A stretch of 41,243 nucleotides of DNA, taken from the NCBI GenBank assembly GCA_046706185.1, contig JBJKPR010000058.1, positions 1-41,243 on the forward strand. Reading direction: 5' to 3'. The notes beneath the pieces are model-generated. The model saw nothing but the letters and a program-made list of their open reading frames with translations. It made no database searches and was not told where the DNA came from. A program made the translations under genes and the position numbers. The DNA comes from JAJZXY01 sp046706185. GTDB taxonomy: Archaea; Thermoplasmatota; Thermoplasmata; Sysuiplasmatales; Sysuiplasmataceae. Below are positions 32,861 through 41,118 of the stretch, piece by piece; the stretch's first letter is position 1; every line of letters starts with the position of its first letter.

Positions 32861-33574
32861 TCAGCCGAAACTGTAGTACCTGGCGAGTTTCCTGAGCTCG
32901 GCCCTTGCTCCCTTCACATCCCCGACGTAGCGGCCTACGAGCCTCCAGAAACGCTCGGTGTGATTTCTGTACCTCAGGTGGCAGAGCTCGTGCACAGCCA
33001 CGTAGTCTATCACCGGCGTCGGAAAGGCCGCGAGTTTCAGATTGAAGCTTATTACGCCCTCCGGTGAACAGCTTCCCCATCTGCTCTTGTATGCCCTGAC
33101 CCTGTACGACGTGCAGCTGAGGTGTGCCAGCTTCTCAAGCTCGGCCAACCTGACCGCGAGGTAGTTTTCCAGTTGCACGCGATAGAAGTCGAACAGTATT
33201 TCGCTGGACCTTTCGCAGCTACCGGTTGCAGGGAAATGAAGGGTGTTACCGTCATTCGAAACCACTTTTCCCTGGCCCTTGTCCAGGATGACTTCACGAT
33301 CCCTTCCAAACAGGGGTATGGTTGCGTTGCTGCCGAGAGCTATACGCCTTACCGGCTCTCTCCTCATCCTGGTCACGTTCTTCCTGATCCACTCCTCGTT
33401 GTCCAGGACAAACCTGTCAATCGTTCTCCCGCTCATCCCAGGCGGGCAGCGCACAACAACTCTGGCATCAGGGTACACCGCAATCCTTATCCGTCTTGAG
33501 CGTGCGCTCCTCGCTATCCTGTATTCTATTCTCTCCAGCCCTGCTGTCTCAAGGCAACCAGACTCTGCTTCCAT
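32861..33574 (-). CDS. YgjP/WLM-type metallopeptidase (DUF45)
   Basis: A 237-residue protein of the YgjP-like gluzincin family. The zinc site is HELCHLRYRNHTERFW near residue 190, with the two histidines and Glu of HExxH and a third His in NHT. Upstream is the conserved YKSRWGSCSPEGVISFN segment that marks the family. The N-terminal beta-rich half (IEYRIARSARSRRIRIAV, VVRCPPGMS) is also typical. Substrate is unknown; family proteins are treated as peptidases. Divergent from gatD with a spacer of about 100 bases. Confidence 0.88.
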   Translation of the reverse strand: MEAESGCLETAGLERIEYRIARSARSRRIRIAVYPDARVVVRCPPGMSGRTIDRFVLDNEEWIRKNVTRMRREPVRRIALGSNATIPLFGRDREVILDKGQGKVVSNDGNTLHFPATGSCERSSEILFDFYRVQLENYLAVRLAELEKLAHLSCTSYRVRAYKSRWGSCSPEGVISFNLKLAAFPTPVIDYVAVHELCHLRYRNHTERFWRLVGRYVGDVKGARAELRKLARYYSFG

Positions 33575-33650
33575 CTGACGGCTCGGATTGCATGAACCTC
33601 AGCCGGCGATAAAAAGGCTGTGCCTTCAGGAAGGCGCTCACTGAAAAGTG

Positions 33651-33656
33651 TTTTAA
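33651..33656 (+). promoter_or_regulatory. TATA-like box of gatDE
   Basis: TTTTAA is centred 25-26 bases before the ATG at 33679 and only about 20 before the ATG at 33673. On the leaderless model this favours GatD starting at the third codon of the longer reading. Confidence 0.4.
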
Positions 33657-33672
33657 CACAGACGCCTTTCCA

Positions 33673-34986
33673 ATGATCATGGTCCTTGATTCCGCGCTCC
33701 AGAAGCGGTTGGCCACGCTCGGTATTGAGCCGGGCGATGAGATAACAGTCGCTTCGAAGGACAGAGAGCTGACCGGCGTGCTCATACCTCATCATGAGTT
33801 CAGCGAGCCCGATGTGCTCACGCTCAAGCTCGGGTCTGGATACAATGTTGGAATCAGGCTGACCGGGACCCCGAAGATATCCCTTGTAAGGAAGGCCGGC
33901 TCTGCACCCTTCGGCAGAAGACATTCGGCCCGCGGGGCTGCCGACAGAAAATTGAAAAAGGTTGCATTTGTCGGGACTGGCGGAACAATAGCCAGCTTCG
34001 TCGATTACCGTACCGGGGGCGTGTTCCCTGCGATGGACGCCGAAGGCATCGTGTCGCTCGTGCCCGAAATTTCAGGGATCTGCCGCCTCGAGGGGAAGAA
34101 CCTGTTCTCCGTCTTCAGTGAAAACATGGGCGCGGAACACTGGGCTGCACTCGCGAATGAAGTCGCGGACAGGCTGAACGAAGGCTACACCGGTGTTCTT
34201 GTATCGCACGGTACCGACACCATGTCTTTCACTGCGGCAGCCCTCTCATTCATGCTGCCTGTGCTGAGCGGTCCCGTCGCGATTGTGGGTGCGCAGCGCT
34301 CCCCCGACAGACCATCCTTCGACGGCTACCAGAACCTTGTCTCAGCCGCACGTGTTGCCTCATCCAGCGATATTGGCGAGGTGGTTGTCGTGATGCACGC
34401 TTCCTCCTCTGACAGGGGATGCCATGTGCATCGGGGCACGAAGGTAAGGAAAATGCATTCGAGCAGAAGGGATGCATTCAGAAGCATCAACAGCGACCCG
34501 ATTGCAATCGTGGACGAGGAGATACACTTCCTTTCAGACTACAGGAGAAGCACGAAAGGCAGGGTGCGTGCAGACACGAAGATGGAGGATGATGTGCTGC
34601 TGCTCCAGTTCTACCCGGACATGAAGGCTGATGACTTCAGGTCATGGGCTGAAGGGAAGAAAGGCATTGTCGTTGCAGGGACAGGGCTCGGCCATGTCAG
34701 CTCCGGCATGGTGGACGCAATAGCAGCTTTGACCGGTAAGGGCATTCCGGTCGTAGTCACTACGCAGTGCCTGTACGGCTCTGTCGATTTCAATGTTTAC
34801 GCTACCGGAAGAGATCTGATAAAGGCAGGTGCAATAGACGGAGGGGACATGTTGCCTGAAGTTGCCTACGTGAAGCTCAGGCACGTCCTTGCCCATCACC
34901 ACGGACTGGTGAAAATAGGGAAGGCGATGGCCGAGAACATGTCGGGCGAATTCAACGAAAGGAGAACGGGGAAGGATGAATTCTGA
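33673..34986 (+). CDS. gatD: Glutamyl-tRNA(Gln) amidotransferase subunit D
   Basis: A 437-residue asparaginase-like subunit of the archaeal GatDE complex, which frees ammonia from glutamine or asparagine to amidate Glu-tRNA(Gln). The first 75 residues are the small beta-barrel unique to GatD (GDEITVASKDRELTGVLI). The asparaginase part has the two nucleophile regions: GTGGTIAS near 101-108 and SHGTDTM near 179, plus the Lys in RGTKVRKMHSSRRDAF. The second Met (33679) may be the real start because of the TATA position. It overlaps gatE by 11 bases, giving strict co-translation. Confidence 0.97.
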   Translation: MIMVLDSALQKRLATLGIEPGDEITVASKDRELTGVLIPHHEFSEPDVLTLKLGSGYNVGIRLTGTPKISLVRKAGSAPFGRRHSARGAADRKLKKVAFVGTGGTIASFVDYRTGGVFPAMDAEGIVSLVPEISGICRLEGKNLFSVFSENMGAEHWAALANEVADRLNEGYTGVLVSHGTDTMSFTAAALSFMLPVLSGPVAIVGAQRSPDRPSFDGYQNLVSAARVASSSDIGEVVVVMHASSSDRGCHVHRGTKVRKMHSSRRDAFRSINSDPIAIVDEEIHFLSDYRRSTKGRVRADTKMEDDVLLLQFYPDMKADDFRSWAEGKKGIVVAGTGLGHVSSGMVDAIAALTGKGIPVVVTTQCLYGSVDFNVYATGRDLIKAGAIDGGDMLPEVAYVKLRHVLAHHHGLVKIGKAMAENMSGEFNERRTGKDEF

Positions 34987-36847
34987 AAAAGCCTCCGTGA
35001 TAAAGGCGGGGCTCGAAATACATCAGCAGCTCGAGACAGGGAAGCTGTTCTGCAGCTGCCCCTCTGTGCTGAGTGAGGAAGTAACAGGCAGGGTCTCGAG
35101 GAAACTGCGTGTGTCGAGGTCTGAGATGGGGGAGGTTGACGAGGCAGCCAGGCTCCAGACGGCAAAGAATGAATCTTTCGAGTACGAGATAACACCGAAC
35201 AGCTGCCTTGTCGAGCTTGACGAAGAACCGCCTCACGGCGCAAACATGGACGCAATAAAGGCGGGGCTGGAGATGGCTCTCCTTCTTCATTCCACGCCGA
35301 TGGACGAAGTACATTTCATGAGAAAGATCGTTGTCGACGGCTCAAACACGACTGGCTTCCAGAGGACTGCCCTCATATCGCTCGGTGGCTGGGTCGATGT
35401 AGGGGGCAGGCGCGTTGGCATACAGAGCATATGCTGCGAGGAGGACGCATGCAGGAAGATGGAAAGGAAGGGCGATACCGTCGTCTACAGGCTTGACAGG
35501 CTCGGCGTGCCGCTTCTGGAGATATCGACAGACCCTGATATCGACTCACCTGAAATGCTCAAGGCAGCCGCAAGGAAGATAGGCATGCTTCTCAGGGCCA
35601 CCGGGAAGGTGAAGAGGGGAATAGGCACAATAAGGGAGGACCTCAACATTTCAATCAGGGGCGGTTCGAGGGTCGAAATCAAGGGCGTTCAGGAGCTTGA
35701 TATGCTCCCCTCGATTGCAGAGAACGAGGCGGCGAGGCAGAGAAGGCTTCTTGATGCCGCATCTGCCCTTTCGGGGGCATCGCACGATGTCAGGCAGGGA
35801 TGGAAGGATGTTACCGGTCTGTTTTCAGCCTCGTCTTCCCCGGTCATAAGCAGGTCGCTGAAATCTGGAAGCGTCATTGGCGGGGTCGTCCTGCCGGGTT
35901 ACGCCGGTTTTCTCTCCGCCGGAGGACAGAGCGTCATAGGGACCGAGATAGCGCAGAGGCTCAGGGCCATGGGTATTCATGGAATACTCCATTCAGACGA
36001 GCTGCCCGCCTACGGCATCACTGCGGATGAGAAAGAGCGGGTCGCTTCGGAGCTGGGGGCAGGTAGGAAGGATGCGTTTGTTCTCTGCGCCGCACCCGCC
36101 GGGAAAATGGACGAGGCTGTCGCTGTCATAATTGCGAGGGCACTCGAGGGCGCTGCCGGGGTGCCCGAGGAAACAAGGGATGCAAGGGAGGACGGAAGCA
36201 CGGCGTACAGCAGGCCGCTGCCCGGAAGGGCAAGGATGTACCCCGAGACGGACGTCATGCCGATCAGGGTCACGGCGGAAATGCTGGAAAGGATATCTTC
36301 GGAGCTGCCAGAGCCTTTCGAGGAACAGGCGCTCAGGATCGAGAGGAATTACGGAATACACAGGCAGCAGGCGGTGCAGATCGCCGAGGAGGGGTACGGC
36401 AGCATATTCATGTCAATCAGCGGAAGGCACGGGAACGCACCAGTGCTTGCAAGAATACTGCTCAACAACATACCTGAGGCGGAAAGGGAGACCGGGGCAT
36501 CATTCGGCGACCTTTCCTTTCTTGACAGCGTGATGGAAAGGCTCAAGAGCGGTGCATTCGCAAAGGAGGCCATTCCGCAACTGCTCTCTTGCCTGCTTGG
36601 CGGAAAGGGCGTGGATGAATGCGTTTCCGCCATGGGCATGGGGCGGATGCCCAGGGAGGAGGCGGCAGAGGTGATAAGAAGGATAGTAAGCGAGCGGAGG
36701 CAGCTCGTGATTGAGAGGGGGGAAGCGGCAGTGAGCCCGCTCATGGGTGTTGCGATGAAGGAACTGCGCGGAAAGGTGGATGGAAAGGAAATCAGCGAGC
36801 TCCTTTCGACGGAGGTCAGGAAACTCATTCAGGCGAAAGGCGTCTGA
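34976..36847 (+). CDS. gatE: Glutamyl-tRNA(Gln) amidotransferase subunit E
   Basis: A 623-residue GatB-family subunit that binds Glu-tRNA(Gln), activates the gamma-carboxylate with ATP and receives ammonia from GatD. The N-terminal GLEIHQQLETGKLFC and the LLEISTDPDIDSPEM motif belong to the catalytic cradle, RGIGTIREDLNISIRGG is conserved, and the insertion from about 290 to 400 (GGVVLPGYAGFLS to VAVIIARALE) is the AspRS-like domain found in GatE but not GatB. The C-terminal helical and YqeY-like tail (MGVAMKELRGKVDGKEIS) contacts tRNA. A GGGAAGG lies right before its ATG. The 3' end overlaps the convergent HemK2-type gene by 23 bases. Confidence 0.97.
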   Translation: MNSEKASVIKAGLEIHQQLETGKLFCSCPSVLSEEVTGRVSRKLRVSRSEMGEVDEAARLQTAKNESFEYEITPNSCLVELDEEPPHGANMDAIKAGLEMALLLHSTPMDEVHFMRKIVVDGSNTTGFQRTALISLGGWVDVGGRRVGIQSICCEEDACRKMERKGDTVVYRLDRLGVPLLEISTDPDIDSPEMLKAAARKIGMLLRATGKVKRGIGTIREDLNISIRGGSRVEIKGVQELDMLPSIAENEAARQRRLLDAASALSGASHDVRQGWKDVTGLFSASSSPVISRSLKSGSVIGGVVLPGYAGFLSAGGQSVIGTEIAQRLRAMGIHGILHSDELPAYGITADEKERVASELGAGRKDAFVLCAAPAGKMDEAVAVIIARALEGAAGVPEETRDAREDGSTAYSRPLPGRARMYPETDVMPIRVTAEMLERISSELPEPFEEQALRIERNYGIHRQQAVQIAEEGYGSIFMSISGRHGNAPVLARILLNNIPEAERETGASFGDLSFLDSVMERLKSGAFAKEAIPQLLSCLLGGKGVDECVSAMGMGRMPREEAAEVIRRIVSERRQLVIERGEAAVSPLMGVAMKELRGKVDGKEISELLSTEVRKLIQAKGV

Positions 36848-37406
36848 GCCTGGCGCTGAAGAGCATCAGTGTCTCAAACTCAAGCCTCACGCTGGAACCG
36901 AGCTCGATCGACCATTGCTCCGAGACTTTACTTCTGAACCAGTCCGTGTCTCCGAGCGAGCTCAGGACGACGAGAACCTCACCCTCTGGGGAAAGCAGTT
37001 CAGCTGCCTGCTTCAGGAATTCAACTGCCAGCTCGACCCCCCTCGGACCGCCTGCCAGCTGCCTGTCGGGGACTCCATCCTCCATCAGGTAGGGAGGGTT
37101 GAACGCAATGATGTCAAACATGCAGCTGAAGCAGCTCAGCAGGTCGCACTGCACGAACGATATTTCTGCGCTGTTCTCCTCTGCGTTCATCGACGCTTCG
37201 GCTAGCGCGTTGCCATCCACGTCAGTGGATACGACATCGTAGCCGAGCGAGCAGGCTTTTATGCCAATGATCCCTGTTCCAGTGCCGACGTCCAGAAATC
37301 GTCCTTTTCCGCCGGTGACAGAACGCAGGAGCAGAAGCGTATCCTCGGCCGGAGCATAGACGCCCCCCGCCCAGTGGTCAATGCGTATTCCCTCGACATT
37401 CATCAT
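36825..37406 (-). CDS. HemK2/Mtq2-type protein N5-glutamine methyltransferase
   Basis: A 193-residue class I methyltransferase. The SAM site is FLDVGTGTGIIGI near 38, with the acidic end of strand 2 in STDVDGNAL, and the catalytic NPPY near 107. The short form without the long N-terminal domain of bacterial PrmC matches archaeal and eukaryotic HemK2/Mtq2, which methylates the Gln of the GGQ motif in release factor aRF1. Two ATGs begin the gene; GGTGA is three bases before the second (37403), the more likely start. It is the last of a tight minus-strand array and overlaps the convergent gatE. Confidence 0.9.
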   Translation of the reverse strand: MMNVEGIRIDHWAGGVYAPAEDTLLLLRSVTGGKGRFLDVGTGTGIIGIKACSLGYDVVSTDVDGNALAEASMNAEENSAEISFVQCDLLSCFSCMFDIIAFNPPYLMEDGVPDRQLAGGPRGVELAVEFLKQAAELLSPEGEVLVVLSSLGDTDWFRSKVSEQWSIELGSSVRLEFETLMLFSARLRRLSPE

Positions 37407-37417
37407 TCACCACATCA

Positions 37418-37858
37418 TCAGTGCGCTGAGTCCTTCGTGAACTCCCCCAGGTGCCCGCTTAGATCCTGCTCAAACTCCCTCCTTATGCGACCACCGACGA
37501 ACGGAAGCGCGAACGCTATCTTCCAAATGCCCTGCGGGATAAGCTCTACATCCACAGACACATCGATTTTATCGTCCTTCTGGATGAAGCGGTACTCCCC
37601 GTCCGCGTTCCATACCCTGCTTCTTGAATGAAATTCTATCCTGTCCGGCGGCTTCAGTACAACGCTGACCGTGTCAACAAACCTGAAGGGCCTGGAGAAG
37701 ACATCCTCCATCAGGAGGGAATCGCTGTTCCTTGAGACTATCCTCCTCGTCACCTTTGTGAACCTGCTGTCGTCTATGACTCCTTCTGTGTAATCAGACC
37801 ACCACGAGTAAAGAAGGTCAGCCCTTCCATCCAGCGTCCTCGATGCACTTATGTGCAT
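37418..37858 (-). CDS. SRPBCC/START-like fold protein
   Basis: A 146-residue soluble protein whose strand-helix pattern fits the polyketide cyclase/SRPBCC group: a first strand with ISASRTLDGRADLLYSWWSDY, a series of beta strands (FRFVDTVSVVLKPPDRIEFHSR, YRFIQKDDKIDVSVDVELIP) and a long C-terminal helix (GGRIRREFEQDLSGHLGEF). Such proteins bind hydrophobic ligands in a deep pocket; no ligand or enzyme activity can be named. It sits 11 bases before the HemK2-type gene and 30 after the zinc protein, clearly in the same transcript. Confidence 0.72.
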   Translation of the reverse strand: MHISASRTLDGRADLLYSWWSDYTEGVIDDSRFTKVTRRIVSRNSDSLLMEDVFSRPFRFVDTVSVVLKPPDRIEFHSRSRVWNADGEYRFIQKDDKIDVSVDVELIPQGIWKIAFALPFVGGRIRREFEQDLSGHLGEFTKDSAH

Positions 37859-37888
37859 ACTGTACCCTGCCCGTGCGCCTGCACCGGT

Positions 37889-38518
37889 TCATCCCTGGTT
37901 CCAGAGCGCCCTGCTCTTCCTGTCAAAGCTTTCGCGCATCATCTTTGCGTATACACGCACTATGTCCTTTGCCTCTGCCCCTCCCCTTTCAACCATCCTG
38001 CCTGATGTCTTGATCTTTGTAATGACGGCATCGCCCATGTCTGTGCCGATAATGTCGCCTATCGAGAATTCCTCCTCCGGCTCTGCCTCTACCTTGACGG
38101 AGAGTGTTTTTGAGCCCCTGTTCACAGAAACCCTGACAAGCTTCCTGCCAAGCGATTTTGCCCATATTGTGACAACGTCGTCTGCCCTCGCGGAGCTTCG
38201 CCTGCCTTCCTTTGTGTCGACCGCTGTGACAATACCCCTCTTGTCCCCAAGGTATATTTCCTCCCCTGTGGAGACTATCTCGTCTGAAAACAGTTTTGTC
38301 CTTCCCTTTGACGATATACCCTCATCGCTCAGGACGTATGCAGCTTCGATCAGCTTTTCCTCCTCCATCATCTTCTTCTGCACATGCCCGCACTCGTTGC
38401 ACCTCAGCGTATACTCAAGCCCTTCCCTTCCGATGCCCTTCTGTATGTGGACGATCGAATGTTCGGTCACTTCTTCGCAGACAGCACACTCCGCATCAAG
38501 GTCTTCCCGTGAACTCAT
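37889..38518 (-). CDS. HVO_0476-family zinc-finger protein
   Basis: A 209-residue archaeal protein. The N terminus has a zinc ribbon with C-x2-C (ECAVCEE) and C-x2-C (RCNECGH) about 30 residues apart; the rest forms two beta-rich, OB-like modules (EIYLGDKRGIVTAVDTKEG and EEFSIGDIIGTDMGDAVITKIK). This matches the conserved archaeal HVO_0476 family, whose role is unknown but whose composition suggests RNA or ribosome binding. Its ATG overlaps the TGA of the HAD phosphatase gene (4-base ATGA). Confidence 0.88.
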   Translation of the reverse strand: MSSREDLDAECAVCEEVTEHSIVHIQKGIGREGLEYTLRCNECGHVQKKMMEEEKLIEAAYVLSDEGISSKGRTKLFSDEIVSTGEEIYLGDKRGIVTAVDTKEGRRSSARADDVVTIWAKSLGRKLVRVSVNRGSKTLSVKVEAEPEEEFSIGDIIGTDMGDAVITKIKTSGRMVERGGAEAKDIVRVYAKMMRESFDRKSRALWNQG

Positions 38519-39171
38519 TTCCGTGCACTCTCCATAAGGTAATCAAGTATTCCTGTGAGGTCCTTGCCGTGAACCGTATAATCCGCTTCCTCCTCGACTG
38601 CCCTCTCCGAAGGGTTGAACGCAATGCCAATCCCTGTGCTTCTGAAAAGAGGTATGTCTGTCCTTGTGTCTCCAACAGAAGCGCATTCGTCCATTCCCAC
38701 ATTCAGCGATGACATTACCCTCCTTGCGCACTCACCCTTGTCACTTATCCTGACCCTGAGTATACCTTCCCCGGTCAGCATCCCTTTTTCGTCGCAACCA
38801 AGGCCGTTAGCCATCGAGACGTCTATCCCTGTTTCCTCTCTTACCCTGTTGGCCAGTATGTCAATACCGCCACTTATTATTGCCGTTTTGACGCCGTTTC
38901 CCCTCAGCATCCGTACCGTCTCCTTTGCGCCCTTCATCAGCGGGACGGTTGAGAGTATGCTCTCCAGGTCTCCAAGAGAGACGTCGTCCTTCCTCGACTT
39001 CCAGAGACCAACGTCGCTCCTGATGAACTCAAGCTCGTCGATCTCTCCATTGAAGAAACGCCTTGTGTTCTCTTCGTTGCTTACCTGGAAGTACTTGTGA
39101 ACGGCGACCCACGAGCTGATTGTGTCAACCAGCACTCCGTCCATGTCAAACAGAACAAGTTTCAGGCTCAT
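38515..39171 (-). CDS. HAD-superfamily phosphatase, SerB-like
   Basis: A 218-residue HAD phosphatase. Motif I is FDMDGVL (nucleophile D plus D+2), motif II is AIISGG, motif III Lys is in SDKGECA, and motif IV is VGDTRTDIPLF. The cap region with DELEF and PLMKGAKETVRMLRGNG resembles phosphoserine phosphatase (SerB), which removes phosphate from phosphoserine. Other small phosphate esters are possible. The start ATG 39171 follows GGTCGT. The gene is coupled to the HVO_0476-family gene by ATGA and lies 24 bases after the surface protein. Confidence 0.87.
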   Translation of the reverse strand: MSLKLVLFDMDGVLVDTISSWVAVHKYFQVSNEENTRRFFNGEIDELEFIRSDVGLWKSRKDDVSLGDLESILSTVPLMKGAKETVRMLRGNGVKTAIISGGIDILANRVREETGIDVSMANGLGCDEKGMLTGEGILRVRISDKGECARRVMSSLNVGMDECASVGDTRTDIPLFRSTGIGIAFNPSERAVEEEADYTVHGKDLTGILDYLMESARK

Positions 39172-39195
39172 ACGACCAACTCCGCCGGCTTTTCC

Positions 39196-40269
39196 TCAGT
39201 CCTTCTTTTCCTGGCCCTTGTCTTCTCCCTGACCCTTCTCAGTCGTGTTCCTTTCATCCTTCCAGTTGTAGCTCTTGTTGAGAAGGACCATGGAACCTGT
39301 CACCGCTACCATCACTATGATGAGGGCGACTATAACAAGCGAATGGTCCAGGTCAAGGTTCCCAATGAACCCTGGTATCGTGAAAGGTGTGTTCCTTGTC
39401 AGCGGTACTAGAGTGAAGTTCATGTACGATGTTTTTGCAAGGGATACAATCGCAGTGGTCTGGCCCGGACTGTAGCCGTTGATCTGGACACTGATTGTAT
39501 ATGTTCCCTGCGTCAGGTTTGTGAAGTAATAGGCACCCTCCGCGTTTGTTGTCGTATGCAGCGTTCCGACAGGTCCCTGCAGAGTGACGTTGACGCCCGC
39601 GAGCGGCTTGTTTGTCCCGCTCTGCGTTGTTGAATTGACAGTGCCCGTTACAATGCCGAGCGTGGGTTTTACGGTCAGGTTGTACCAGTCGCTGCCGCCG
39701 GCAGTGATGGATACATTTGTCTTCTGAGTGCTGACATAGCCCACCTTCGAGGCTGAGAGGGTGTAGGTGCCGTTCGGTATTCCTGCCAGGCTGTAAAAGC
39801 CAAGTGGCGCGGTGGAGTTTGTCCTGAACGATACGAGCGAATTGTTGAGGACAACCGTTGCACCTGAAACTGGAATGCTTCCAGTGGTGACAAATCCCGT
39901 CAGATTGCCCTTGAGCTGTGTCATTGTGAAGTTGACCGTCAGGTTGGTGGTGCTCAATGTCACAAGCCTGGTGCCGTCCGAGGTGTACCCCTGGTAGGAG
40001 GCGGTGACGGTATACCCGCCTGATGCCAGCGGCTGGGACACATACTTCCCGCTGCTGTTCGTGTACCCGTAGTAAGTTGTGATCACCCCGCTTGTTGTAT
40101 TGCTTATCTCGATCTTCACATTCGAAAGGGCTACACCTGTGTTGTCAACTACAACAGCCGTTATCGTATGGTTCTGGGCGGGGGCTGCTGCAGCGCCTGT
40201 CGTGAGCCATGGCAGGGAAGACGCCATGAGAAGCAGCAGAGCAAGTGCGACGGCTGTCCTGACCTTCAT
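39196..40269 (-). CDS. Secreted surface protein with three carboxypeptidase-regulatory-like repeats
   Basis: A 357-residue exported protein. It has a signal peptide (KVRTAVALALLLLMASSLPWLTTG, written in part), then three consecutive CarboxypepD_reg-like beta-sandwich repeats, each with a pattern like GVALSNVKIEISN...SGKYVSQPLASGGYTVTA, then a transmembrane helix (HSLVIVALIIVMVAVTGSMVLL) and a charged Lys/Glu/Gly-rich cytoplasmic tail. N-X-S/T sequons are frequent, as expected for an N-glycosylated archaeal surface protein. The repeats are adhesion or scaffold modules without catalysis. ATG 40269 is used; a GTG four codons earlier is possible. It may be cotranscribed with the phosphatase gene 24 bases downstream. 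Confidence 0.85.
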   Translation of the reverse strand: MKVRTAVALALLLLMASSLPWLTTGAAAAPAQNHTITAVVVDNTGVALSNVKIEISNTTSGVITTYYGYTNSSGKYVSQPLASGGYTVTASYQGYTSDGTRLVTLSTTNLTVNFTMTQLKGNLTGFVTTGSIPVSGATVVLNNSLVSFRTNSTAPLGFYSLAGIPNGTYTLSASKVGYVSTQKTNVSITAGGSDWYNLTVKPTLGIVTGTVNSTTQSGTNKPLAGVNVTLQGPVGTLHTTTNAEGAYYFTNLTQGTYTISVQINGYSPGQTTAIVSLAKTSYMNFTLVPLTRNTPFTIPGFIGNLDLDHSLVIVALIIVMVAVTGSMVLLNKSYNWKDERNTTEKGQGEDKGQEKKD

Positions 40270-40343
40270 GTTGCCACTCACAATTCATCGGGCGCTATAT
40301 TAACAATTTCAGTACAGCGGCCCATGATGGACCTGGCGAACAG

Positions 40344-40378
40344 TTATAATCGTAGTTTTACCTTGTCAGGTGCGGTGA
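40344..40378 (+). promoter_or_regulatory. TATA-like box and ribosome binding site of the VOC gene
   Basis: TTATAAT at 40344-40350 and GGTGA at 40374-40378, four bases before the GTG at 40383. Transcription would start close to the ribosome binding site, so the leader is very short. Confidence 0.4.
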
Positions 40379-40382
40379 AAGC

Positions 40383-40724
40383 GTGATTACTACAATTGGG
40401 GACGTTGCCGTGGTCGTTTCAGACGCCAAGAAGTCTGCAGAATGGTACAGGGAGAAGCTGGGTTTCAAGGTATTCTCCTCCGAAGGGCACTGGGTAACAG
40501 TCGGACCGGCCAACGCCACAACTATTATACACCTGTGCGAGGACAAGCTCGAACCTGGCAACACAGGAATAGGGCTCGTGTGTGACGACCTGCAGAAGAC
40601 GTACGCGGAACTTTCTTCGAAAGGGGTGGACTTCACAAAGAAGCCAGCGGATGACGGCTTCGGCATGTACGCCATGTTCAAGGACCCGGACGGCAATGAA
40701 TTCTGGCTGACTGGTCATGAGTGA
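40383..40724 (+). CDS. VOC-superfamily (glyoxalase/bleomycin-resistance-like) protein
   Basis: A 113-residue single-module vicinal-oxygen-chelate protein. It starts with the typical GDVAVVVSDAKKSAEWYREKLGFKV and ends with FKDPDGNEFWLTGH; the metal-binding Glu of the C-terminal strand (NEFWL) and a His in TIIHLCE are visible. A single 110-residue module must dimerise to form the active site. Members include glyoxalase I, methylmalonyl-CoA epimerase and antibiotic-binding proteins; this one is too generic to assign. GTG start with GGTGA upstream. Confidence 0.88.
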   Translation: MITTIGDVAVVVSDAKKSAEWYREKLGFKVFSSEGHWVTVGPANATTIIHLCEDKLEPGNTGIGLVCDDLQKTYAELSSKGVDFTKKPADDGFGMYAMFKDPDGNEFWLTGHE

Positions 40725-40728
40725 CCCC

Positions 40729-40734
40729 TTTTTT
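40729..40734 (+). terminator. Oligo-T terminator after the VOC gene
   Basis: Six T residues directly follow the stop codon after CCCC. Archaeal RNA polymerase terminates at such T-runs without needing a hairpin. Confidence 0.45.
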
Positions 40735-40775
40735 CAAACAATTTCCCAAAACCGCTTCGCTGCACATATTTCCTT

Positions 40776-41118
40776 TCAGGCACAAGATTCTGTACCATGA
40801 AATCCCTGAAGCGCCTTTGTCCTGGCTGCAGACCTGTACGGTATGCGGTCAAGCATGAACGGGAAACACGGTACGTAACTGTAGGCAGTAAGCGTCGTGG
40901 ATGTCCCCGGAGGGCATAGTGTGGTGCCTTCGTTAACAGCGATGAGTTCTGAAAAGCCCGGTTCCGGTATATTGTCGCAGAGGTATGACTTCGTCTCTCC
41001 CTTCTTCAGGCGTTCAATCCTTTTCCCGTAGAATGTCAAAATCCCTTTCCTGCATGTCCCTACCAGCACCGGGACTGCAAGACGGAAGACATGGCCCAGA
41101 GTACGGCTGCGGGCCGAG
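40776..41118 (-). other. Unassigned region with an open minus-strand frame, possible gene relic
   Basis: On the minus strand an open frame runs from the transposon end to a stop at 40776. Segments such as RKGILTFYGKRIERLKKGETKSYLC look protein-like, but nothing matches a family I know and its only ATG (41186) lies inside the TnpB coding end in another phase. It may be the tail of a gene interrupted by the insertion, or chance. No ribosome binding site supports an internal start. Confidence 0.3.
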
